Below, in pieces: positions 1 through 6,092 of a stretch of DNA of 8,972 bases. The notes under the pieces were generated by a model that saw only the letters and a list, made by a program, of their open reading frames with translations, did no database searches and was not told the DNA's origin. Location: positions 1-8,972 of the forward strand of contig CAJQMW010000380.1 in assembly GCA_905479535.1 (NCBI GenBank), in the 5' to 3' direction. This DNA comes from an uncultured Maribacter sp. (lineage in GTDB: Bacteria > Bacteroidota > Bacteroidia > Flavobacteriales > Flavobacteriaceae). Each line of letters begins with the position of its first letter. Positions within the stretch are counted from its first letter, which is position 1. The translations under genes and the position numbers were made by a program.

Positions 1-316
1 AGTAGAGCGAAAAGTTGGGGATTATGCAACCGCAGGAGTAGCCGTTCACGTTGAATTGGATAATAATGGTGTTTGTGAAGAAATAGGGATAGGCCTTACC
101 AATGTAAGTGCCGTGCCTATGCGCTTGGAAAGAGGAGAGGAAATACTTAGAGGGAAAAAAATTACAGAGGATCTTATTGAACAAGTGGGGCAGATAGCAA
201 GCGAGGATTGTGAACCCGAATCTGATTTAAGGGGATCGGAAGCATATAAAAGATCTATCATGAACACGATTACAAAAAGAATGTTGAACAAGGCTCTTGA
301 AAGAGCAAAACAATAA
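1..316 (+). CDS. coxM: CO dehydrogenase medium (FAD-binding) subunit, C-terminal part only
   Basis: This is the last 104 residues of a gene that begins before the window; the frame is open from base 2. The sequence matches the C-terminal domain of the FAD-binding subunit of molybdenum hydroxylases: KVGDYATAGVAVHVEL, then GIGLTNVSAVPMR, then SEDCEPESDLRGSEAYKR near the end. In the complete enzyme this subunit carries FAD, takes electrons from the CoxS iron-sulfur clusters and passes them to the quinone side; the FAD-binding motifs themselves lie outside the window. The stop is 8 bases before the coxS start, and the M-S-L order is the usual order for form I CO dehydrogenases (form II loci are usually S-L-M). 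The identity rests on this conserved tail plus the neighbours. Confidence 0.93.
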   Translation, partial: VERKVGDYATAGVAVHVELDNNGVCEEIGIGLTNVSAVPMRLERGEEILRGKKITEDLIEQVGQIASEDCEPESDLRGSEAYKRSIMNTITKRMLNKALERAKQ

Positions 317-324
317 AAATCGCT

Positions 325-816
325 ATGGCAAAACATAAAGTAACAATGACGATAAATGGGGCGAGCGTTTCCGCAGAGGTGGATTCTCGTTTGCTCTTAG
401 TACACTTTATAAGAGAAAATTTAGATATGACCGGCACCCATATTGGTTGTGATACCTCAAGTTGTGGTGCATGCACCATTTTGATCGATGGTAAGTCGGT
501 CAAGTCGTGCACCTATTTAGCCGTTCGGGCCGATGGAGCAAATATCACTACCATTGAAGGTATCGCCGCGGATGGTACCAACCACCCACTACAAAAGGCT
601 TTTCATGACCAACATGGTCTGCATTGCGGTTTTTGTACCCCCGGTATGATCATGAGGTCGATCGAGCTATTGGAGACAAATCCAAATCCTACGGAAAAGG
701 AAATACGATGGGGAATTTCAGGAAACCTGTGTAGATGTACGGGTTATAATAATATCGTAAAGTCCGTTCAACAGGCGGCAGAAGAAATGTCAAAGGAAAA
801 AGAAGCTACAGTCTAA
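325..816 (+). CDS. coxS: CO dehydrogenase small subunit, two [2Fe-2S] clusters
   Basis: A 163-residue electron-transfer subunit, the normal length for CoxS. The N-terminal plant-type ferredoxin domain (about residues 4-80) has the cluster ligands C42, C47, C50 and C62 (GCDTSSCGAC then KSC). The C-terminal helical domain has the second set, C101 and C104 in CGFCTPGM and C136 and C138 in GNLCRCTGY. Together they carry electrons from the Mo-Cu site of CoxL to the FAD of CoxM. All eight cysteines are present, so the protein looks intact. The ATG at 325 sits after an A-rich leader without Shine-Dalgarno, as is usual in Bacteroidota. It is 8 bases after coxM and 18 bases before coxL, consistent with co-transcription. 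In isolation the family also includes xanthine, nicotinate and isoquinoline dehydrogenase subunits; the adjacent CoxL signature settles the assignment. Confidence 0.97.
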   Translation: MAKHKVTMTINGASVSAEVDSRLLLVHFIRENLDMTGTHIGCDTSSCGACTILIDGKSVKSCTYLAVRADGANITTIEGIAADGTNHPLQKAFHDQHGLHCGFCTPGMIMRSIELLETNPNPTEKEIRWGISGNLCRCTGYNNIVKSVQQAAEEMSKEKEATV

Positions 817-834
817 CCTCAAAATAAAGAAATT

Positions 835-3201
835 ATGTTCTCATGTAAAACATCACCAGAGGTAGGCGGAATGGGTCACTCTGTAAAACGAAAAGAAGAC
901 GCGCGGTTTTTGCACGGCAAAGGTAATTATACCGATGACGTAAAATTGCCTGGCATGCTGCATATGGTAATGGTACGTAGTCCGTATGCCTATGCTAAAA
1001 TTTTAAGCATCGATAAAGAAAAAGCTTTGGCTATTGACGGGGTTTTAGCCGTTATTACCGGTGAGGATTTGGCACAATACAATTTGCATTGGATGCCAAC
1101 GTTACTTTCAGATTCACAAATGGTTCTACCAACCGATACCGTTATGCATCAATCGCAAGAAGTCTGTGCGGTAATTGCCACGGATAGATATATTGCCGTT
1201 GATGGAGCGGAAGCGGTAGATGTGCAGTATGAACCCATGCAAGCGGTTGTGAATCCGTTTAAGGCATTGGATGAAGATGCACCTTTGTTACGACCGGATA
1301 AAGAAGGTCAAAAAGATAATCATATTTACCACTGGGAACGTGGTGATAAGGCAAAAACCGATGCCGCCATTGCAGCCGCCGACGTTGTCGTAAAAGAACG
1401 TATTCACCTGCCAAGAATACACGTAGCTTCTATAGAAACCTGTGGTGTTGTGGCATCTTATGATAAGGATACGGAGAAAATGTTGATTTACTTGACGTCT
1501 CAAGCACCTCATGCGATTCGTACGATTCTGGCTTTGGTTGCTGGCCATGTTGGTTTATCCGAAGAAAAGATTCGAATTATCGCTCCGGACATTGGTGGTG
1601 GTTTCGGAGGCAAAGTTCCGGTGTATCCTGGTTATGTGGTTGCCATCGCAGCTTCTTTCTTAATAGGAAAACCCGTTAAATGGATTGAAGACCGATCAGA
1701 GAATTTGGTCAATGGTTTTGCCCGTGACTATCATATGGACTGTGAATTGGCAGCTACGAAAGATGGAAAAATCCAAGCCTTTAAAGTGTCGACTTTGGCC
1801 GACCATGGCTATACCGATTCTTCGGCCAATCCATCGAAATATCCTACGGGAATGTTCTCTATCTGTACGGGGTCTTATGATTATGAGCATGCCTTCGCAG
1901 AATTGGATGCGGTGTACACGAACAAGGCTCCAGGTGGAGTTGCGTACAGATGTTCTTTCCGTGTGACGGAAGCAGTACACGCCATCGAACGAATGGTCGA
2001 CAAGCTTGCTGCCGAAATCGGTAAAGATCCGGCACTGTTGCGTTTTGAAAACTTTATCAAGAAAGAGCAATTTCCATATGCCTCGCCACTAGGATGGAGC
2101 TACGATAGCGGTGACTACAAAGCTACTTTGGAAAAAGCGATGGAAATGGTCGGCTATGACGAATATAAAAAAGAGCAGGCTGAAAAGCGTGCACAAGGAA
2201 AATTGATGGGTATCGGAATTTGCACCTTTACCGAAGTGGTAGGGGCAGGGCCATCCAAAGACTTTGATATTCTAGGAATCGCCATGTTCGATAGTGCAGA
2301 GATTCGCGTGCATCCTACTGGGAAAGCTTTGGCACGTTTCGGAACCAAGTCGCAAGGGCAAGGGCATGAAACTACATACGCACAGATTTTGGCAGAGGAA
2401 CTAGGAATTCCTTATACGGATATTGAAATCGATGAGGGTGATACCGATACCGCGCCTTATGGATTGGGAACTTATGCGAGCAGAAGTACACCAACGGCAG
2501 GTGCTGCAGCAGCGATAGCGGCCCGTAAATTACGTGATAAAGGAAAGAAAATTGCAGCACATTTGTTAGAAGTGAGTGAAGATGATATTGAATGGGAAGT
2601 TGGTAAATACTTTGTAAAAGGAGCTCCTGAAAAATCCAAAACGATTCAAGATGTCGCCTTTGCGGCGTACACGAATTTCCCTCCGGGAATGGAACCTGGT
2701 TTTGAAGCAACACATTACTACGATCCACCAAATTTAACGTTCCCTAACGGTGCGTACATTTGTGTTGTTGAGGTGGATGAAGAAACAGGTGCGATCGATG
2801 TAAAACGTTTTGTGGCCATCGATGACTGCGGAAACATTATCAATCCTATGATTGTTGAAGGACAGGTACACGGTGGATTGACCCAAGGTATCGCTCCTGC
2901 AATGTACGAGGGAATCGTATATGACGATGAAGGAAATGTATTGAACGGCACTTTAATGGATTATCTAGTGCCAACGGCAGTAGAATCGCCACATTGGGAA
3001 ACGGGCCATACCATTACGCCATCACCGCACCACCCATTGGGTGCTAAAGGTGTTGCAGAATCGCCAACGGTAGGTGCGCCGCCTGCTATTGCGAATGCGA
3101 TTATTGATGCGTTATACCCATTGGGAATTAAGCATTTGGATATTCCCATCACCCCTGATAAGGTTTGGGATGCGATCCAAAAGGCAAAAGCGGAAGCATA
3201 A
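835..3201 (+). CDS. coxL: CO dehydrogenase large subunit, form I (Mo-Cu catalytic subunit)
   Basis: A 788-residue catalytic subunit, slightly shorter than the roughly 810 residues of the Oligotropha enzyme. It binds the molybdopterin cofactor and the [Cu-S-Mo] centre that oxidises CO to CO2. Visible motifs in order: GHSVKRKEDARFLHGKGNY (14-32, start of the a/b hammerhead domain), the first Mo-cofactor segment with TSQAPHAIR (221-229) and GGGFGGK (254-260), the active-site loop AYRCSFR (370-376), SQGQGHETTYAQI (506-518), and KGVAES (738-743). C373 is the expected copper ligand and E742 the conserved base next to molybdenum. AYxCSFR marks form I; form II proteins have AYRGAGR. The ATG at 835 follows an A-rich leader. 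M13 (871) is a possible alternative start, close to where many homologues begin. The protein appears complete, without frameshift. Confidence 0.97.
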   Translation: MFSCKTSPEVGGMGHSVKRKEDARFLHGKGNYTDDVKLPGMLHMVMVRSPYAYAKILSIDKEKALAIDGVLAVITGEDLAQYNLHWMPTLLSDSQMVLPTDTVMHQSQEVCAVIATDRYIAVDGAEAVDVQYEPMQAVVNPFKALDEDAPLLRPDKEGQKDNHIYHWERGDKAKTDAAIAAADVVVKERIHLPRIHVASIETCGVVASYDKDTEKMLIYLTSQAPHAIRTILALVAGHVGLSEEKIRIIAPDIGGGFGGKVPVYPGYVVAIAASFLIGKPVKWIEDRSENLVNGFARDYHMDCELAATKDGKIQAFKVSTLADHGYTDSSANPSKYPTGMFSICTGSYDYEHAFAELDAVYTNKAPGGVAYRCSFRVTEAVHAIERMVDKLAAEIGKDPALLRFENFIKKEQFPYASPLGWSYDSGDYKATLEKAMEMVGYDEYKKEQAEKRAQGKLMGIGICTFTEVVGAGPSKDFDILGIAMFDSAEIRVHPTGKALARFGTKSQGQGHETTYAQILAEELGIPYTDIEIDEGDTDTAPYGLGTYASRSTPTAGAAAAIAARKLRDKGKKIAAHLLEVSEDDIEWEVGKYFVKGAPEKSKTIQDVAFAAYTNFPPGMEPGFEATHYYDPPNLTFPNGAYICVVEVDEETGAIDVKRFVAIDDCGNIINPMIVEGQVHGGLTQGIAPAMYEGIVYDDEGNVLNGTLMDYLVPTAVESPHWETGHTITPSPHHPLGAKGVAESPTVGAPPAIANAIIDALYPLGIKHLDIPITPDKVWDAIQKAKAEA

Positions 3202-3238
3202 ATACGAAGTACGAGGTTGAAAAATAAAAAGGCAAAAG

Positions 3239-3295
3239 CACCTCCCCTCATATGAGGGGAGGTGGCTCAAAGCGGAGGTTTGAGACGGAGGGGTT
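3239..3295 (+). repeat. REP-like bipartite palindromic repeat between coxL and coxG
   Basis: A perfect 26-base palindrome runs from 3239 to 3264 (arms CACCTCCCCTCAT and ATGAGGGGAGGTG). A second hairpin follows at once: CTCAAA at 3266-3271 pairs with TTTGAG at 3279-3284 around GCGGAGG. The unit closes with ACGGAGGGGTT (3285-3295). The pattern of a GGGGAGG arm, a small variable hairpin and a CGGAGGGGTT end resembles intergenic repeats that I recall as dispersed in flavobacterial genomes, similar to REP elements. That family link is from memory and was not searched. It has no T-run after the stem, so it is not a typical intrinsic terminator. It may affect mRNA stability or mark a site where DNA was inserted between coxL and coxG. 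Confidence 0.75.
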
Positions 3296-3378
3296 GAAGG
3301 CCCAAGCCATAATTCAAAATTCCGTACCATATAAAAAAGCGCAAACCCAAAAAGAAAGCGCAGACATTTATTAAACAG

Positions 3379-3398
3379 ATTCCCGACTCCTCGGGAAT
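3379..3398 (+). repeat. Short hairpin repeat upstream of coxG
   Basis: ATTCCCGA (3379-3386) and TCGGGAAT (3391-3398) form a perfect 8-base stem with a CTCC loop, ending 20 bases before the coxG start codon. The core, with flanking CAG before and GACA after, resembles the very common bacterial intergenic repeat of the type GATTCCCG...CGGGAATGAC. It lies in what would be the 5' leader of coxG. There is no T-run, so a terminator role is unlikely. Being so near the start codon, it could influence translation initiation or protect the coxG mRNA end. Confidence 0.65.
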
Positions 3399-3418
3399 GA
3401 CAATAAAACACTATTGCA

Positions 3419-3892
3419 ATGAAAACACAATTAGATAAATCTTTTGAGGTGCCACAAGCCACGGACCTGGTATGGGAACATTTAATAGATCCAGAAAAAA
3501 TAATGGACTGTGTCCCCGGAGTTTCCGTGGATGAAAAAGTTGGTGATAACCATTACAAGGGAAAAGTAGGCATGAAATTCGGACCTATGGGTGTCAAATA
3601 TGATGCTGATATTTTTTATAAGGAAATCGATAAAGAGAATAGAAAAATTATTTTAACCGGTGATGGCGTGGATTCCAAGGGTAACGGTAATGCCGAAATG
3701 ATGATGACCATCAACCTTACGGATCGTCCCGAGGGCGGAGTTAAACTAGATGCGATAATGGATGTTACCGTCAATGGAAAGATTGCGCAGTTTGGTTCGC
3801 GATTAATTACTACCGTTTCGAATCAATTGTTCAAACAATTCGTTTCTAATTTCTCGAAAAAATTAGCTGCAGCAGAGGCGGCAACGGCCTAG
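3419..3892 (+). CDS. coxG: CoxG family protein, SRPBCC fold (CO dehydrogenase membrane or quinone partner)
   Basis: A 157-residue protein of the CoxG family in the SRPBCC (START-like) superfamily, whose fold has a deep hydrophobic cavity. Family features seen: an N-terminal strand then VWEHLIDPEKIMDCVPGV (18-35), a central GKVGMKFGPMGVKYDAD (48-64), and the C-terminal helix region VNGKIAQFGSRLI followed by NQLFKQFVSNF (118-145). CoxG proteins are reported to recruit CO dehydrogenase to the membrane and help hand electrons to menaquinone. The chain ends with KKLAAAEAATA and shows no signal peptide and no C-terminal membrane helix, so it looks soluble. The ATG at 3419 has a weak, non-Shine-Dalgarno leader. 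It is separated from coxL by 217 bases with two palindromic repeats and followed by a terminator-like hairpin, so it may be expressed apart from its neighbours. Confidence 0.93.
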   Translation: MKTQLDKSFEVPQATDLVWEHLIDPEKIMDCVPGVSVDEKVGDNHYKGKVGMKFGPMGVKYDADIFYKEIDKENRKIILTGDGVDSKGNGNAEMMMTINLTDRPEGGVKLDAIMDVTVNGKIAQFGSRLITTVSNQLFKQFVSNFSKKLAAAEAATA

Positions 3893-3915
3893 ATAGTCCC
3901 GGAATCTATAATCGG

Positions 3916-3943
3916 AAGCTATGCTCCCCGAGCATGGCTTTTT
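3916..3943 (+). terminator. Intrinsic terminator-like hairpin after coxG
   Basis: AAGCTATGCTC (3916-3926) pairs with GAGCATGGCTT (3930-3940) over 11 positions with one T-G wobble, a CCC loop and a run of T (3939-3943). It starts 24 bases after the coxG stop and ends only 13 bases before the TTG start of coxD. It should end part of the transcription coming from coxG, and may also act as an attenuator for coxDEF. The T-run is short (five), so read-through is likely. Confidence 0.7.
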
Positions 3944-3956
3944 AAAAATTTAGCTA

Positions 3957-4829
3957 TTGAACAAAGAAATCGAAGCGCTGATAAAAGATTTTTATGAGCA
4001 CGACTACATTCTAAATGAAGAATTGGCAACTTCCATTTTCCTGCTGAAAAACTTGGAGAAACCGTTGCTTTTAGAGGGAAATCCAGGAGTAGGTAAAACC
4101 ATGCTCGCCAAGACCTTAGCGGAACATTTGGGTACGAATTTAATTCGTTTGCAATGTTATGAGGGCCTTGACGTCAGCACTACCATTTACGAATGGAATT
4201 ACCAAAAACAACTGCTCCATATCAAACTTTTTGAACAAGAGGAAGATAAAATGGCTTTGCAAAATCAAATCTTCGGAATGGATTACGTGCTTCGGCGGCC
4301 CTTGTTACAATCTATAAGTTCAGACAAGCCCGTGGTACTTTTGATTGATGAAATAGACCGTGCAGATGAGGAATTTGAAGCCTATTTGTTAGAGTTGCTT
4401 TCCGATTTTCAAATCAGTATTCCCGAATTGGGAACGATAGAGGCGACTTCAAAACCATTGGTCATTTTGACGTCGAATAGGACAAGGGAACTTAGTGATG
4501 CATTAAGAAGGAGATGCCTGTACCATTGGGTCGACTTTCCATCCAAAGCGAAAGAGATTGATATTATCGCCAAAAAACTTCCGAACATTGACGAAGAACT
4601 GGCAACACAAGTAGTCACTTTCATTCATAACCTCCGAAAGTCAAGCCTGCATAAACCTCCGGGAATCGCAGAATCTTTGGACTGGGCAAAAACCCTGTTG
4701 CTGATGAACCAAAAGAACATTTCTGACGAAATCGTACAAAACACTATTGGTAGTGTCTTGAAACATAAAGATGATGTAGAGTTTGTTAAAAATAAAACGG
4801 TGCAGGAGTTTTTAATGCCTATCACTTAA
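3957..4829 (+). CDS. coxD: MoxR-type AAA+ ATPase CoxD, CO dehydrogenase maturation factor
   Basis: A 290-residue AAA+ ATPase of the MoxR group, the normal size for CoxD. Walker A is GNPGVGKT (41-48), Walker B VVLLIDEID (126-134), sensor 1 LTSNRTRELSD (171-181), the arginine-finger region DALRRRC (181-187) and the sensor 2 region GIAESLDWA (236-244). YEGLD (68-72) is a typical CoxD-family motif. In Oligotropha, CoxD is a membrane-associated chaperone-like ATPase needed for the sulfur step in building the Mo-Cu centre; a partner with a VWA domain (here coxE) is usual for MoxR proteins. No ATG is available near the N-terminus: an in-frame TAG lies at 3951-3953, and TTG at 3957 is the only plausible start before the Walker A methionine. 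Initiation may therefore be weak. A terminator-like hairpin lies just upstream. Confidence 0.95.
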   Translation: MNKEIEALIKDFYEHDYILNEELATSIFLLKNLEKPLLLEGNPGVGKTMLAKTLAEHLGTNLIRLQCYEGLDVSTTIYEWNYQKQLLHIKLFEQEEDKMALQNQIFGMDYVLRRPLLQSISSDKPVVLLIDEIDRADEEFEAYLLELLSDFQISIPELGTIEATSKPLVILTSNRTRELSDALRRRCLYHWVDFPSKAKEIDIIAKKLPNIDEELATQVVTFIHNLRKSSLHKPPGIAESLDWAKTLLLMNQKNISDEIVQNTIGSVLKHKDDVEFVKNKTVQEFLMPIT

Positions 4830-4841
4830 TCCAAAACCTAA

Positions 4842-4896
4842 CTGTTATTTCGAGCTTTTCGACTGCGCTCAAGACAGGCTCCGTCGAGAACAGGCT
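4842..4896 (+). repeat. Degenerate intergenic repeat between coxD and coxE
   Basis: The segment begins CTGTTATTTCGAGC and continues with TTTTCGACTGCGCTC and CCGTCGAGAA. TCGAC (4859-4863) is complementary to GTCGA (4883-4887), and CAGGCT occurs twice (4875-4880 and 4891-4896). It resembles the dispersed TGTCATTTCGAGC...GTCGAGAA repeats that I recall in many flavobacterial genomes; this link is from memory. It lies in the 126-base gap before coxE, which contains no other gene. It lacks a clean stem followed by T-run, so it is not called a terminator. Confidence 0.6.
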
Positions 4897-4955
4897 ACAA
4901 CTCTAAAAGCTTCAAGATTCCAAAAATCTAGTAATCCAATACTCAAATAATCAAA

Positions 4956-6092
4956 GTGCAAGCCGCAGAAAAAACATTCAAAGAACGCCTTATCGACTTT
5001 ACCACGTATTGTCGTGAGCGTCAATTTGTTTTGGGTCCCCAAGAAACGGGGGATGCTTTAGAAGTTGCCGAACGCGGTTATGCGTTGGACCGGAAATTAT
5101 TCCAATACAGTTTAAAGTCTATTTATTGCAAGCGAAAAGAGCATTTTGACCGCTTTGACGAAATGTTCGACCGCTTTTGGAGCCGATATTACGAAGAGAA
5201 ACTGGAACAGCGGAAAAAACAAATCAAACAACTTAAAAAAGAAAAAGATACCGCTACGATTATTTTTCTGGGGTCGGAATTCAAAGTCCCTAAAAAAGAA
5301 GTCAAAGAACAAGAAGCTAAGCAAACCGTAGGCGCGAATGAAAGCATCCGTCTGCGATTCACGGACTTCTCTAAAGTCAATGTTGTCGATAAGGAAAAGT
5401 TGGAAGAATTGGCCGAGGAACTGTTCCACCAGATGAGTATGCGATTTAAAAGGCGACTCGAAAATGCAAACAGAGGTAGTATCAGTATTCGAAATACGAT
5501 ACGCCGCGGCGTATCAAAAGGAGGAATGATGTTAGATCTCGCCTATCGCAGGAAAAGAAAAGAAAAACGGAAAGTGGTCTTTCTGCTGGATGTCAGCGGA
5601 TCCATGGATACCTACAGTTATTATTTGCTCCGTTATGTAATGGTGTTAAAGAAGTATTTTAAGAGCTTGGAGTTTTTTACCTTTAGTACGCAGTTGACCC
5701 ATGTGACCCCAATGTTGCGGGCGAACAATGAGCAGCAGGTTTTGAATCAAATCGGTAAAAATGTTCTTTCGTGGTCGAGCGGTACAAAAATTGGGGAATC
5801 GCTTACAGAATTCCTTTCGGTTTACGGACATAAGTTTTTGAGTCAAAAACATATTGTGGTAATTTTAAGTGACGGACTCGAAACCGGAAATGTAACGGTA
5901 CTCCGAGACGCAATACGCACTATTCGCAGAAAATGTAAAACCTTGGTATGGCTCAACCCACTAAAAGGAACGGAAGGTTACCAACCCATTCAAAAAGGAA
6001 TGGTCAACGTGATGCCGCATTTAGATGCTTTCGAGTCGGCCCACAACTTGGATAGCCTTTTAAAATTGGAAAAATTATTAATGGATGTTTAA
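4956..6092 (+). CDS. coxE: VWA-domain protein CoxE, CO dehydrogenase maturation
   Basis: A 378-residue CoxE-type protein. The N-terminal half (about 1-200) is helical and charged, with a lysine- and glutamate-rich stretch at 81-125 likely to be a coiled coil or linker. A von Willebrand A domain follows (about 205-330) with a complete MIDAS metal site: DVSGS at 212-216, the threonine in SGTKIGES (T277) and SDG with D306. CoxE proteins act with CoxD and CoxF in maturing the active site of CO dehydrogenase, most likely in the step that inserts copper. The start is a GTG at 4956; the frame is closed by TAA at 4932-4934 and contains no ATG before it. The last codons overlap the coxF start, so the two are probably translationally coupled. 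No signal peptide or membrane helix is seen, so it should be cytoplasmic. Confidence 0.94.
   Translation: MQAAEKTFKERLIDFTTYCRERQFVLGPQETGDALEVAERGYALDRKLFQYSLKSIYCKRKEHFDRFDEMFDRFWSRYYEEKLEQRKKQIKQLKKEKDTATIIFLGSEFKVPKKEVKEQEAKQTVGANESIRLRFTDFSKVNVVDKEKLEELAEELFHQMSMRFKRRLENANRGSISIRNTIRRGVSKGGMMLDLAYRRKRKEKRKVVFLLDVSGSMDTYSYYLLRYVMVLKKYFKSLEFFTFSTQLTHVTPMLRANNEQQVLNQIGKNVLSWSSGTKIGESLTEFLSVYGHKFLSQKHIVVILSDGLETGNVTVLRDAIRTIRRKCKTLVWLNPLKGTEGYQPIQKGMVNVMPHLDAFESAHNLDSLLKLEKLLMDV

Noticed and set aside
1696..2070. A 124-codon open frame on the minus strand inside coxL
   Set aside because: It is antisense to highly conserved CoxL sequence, including the active-site loop, and its translation has no family-like features.
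2961..3462. Overlapping minus-strand open frames over the coxL end and the coxL-coxG gap
   Set aside because: They run through conserved CoxL sequence and through the palindromic repeats, and have no plausible leader or recognisable protein.
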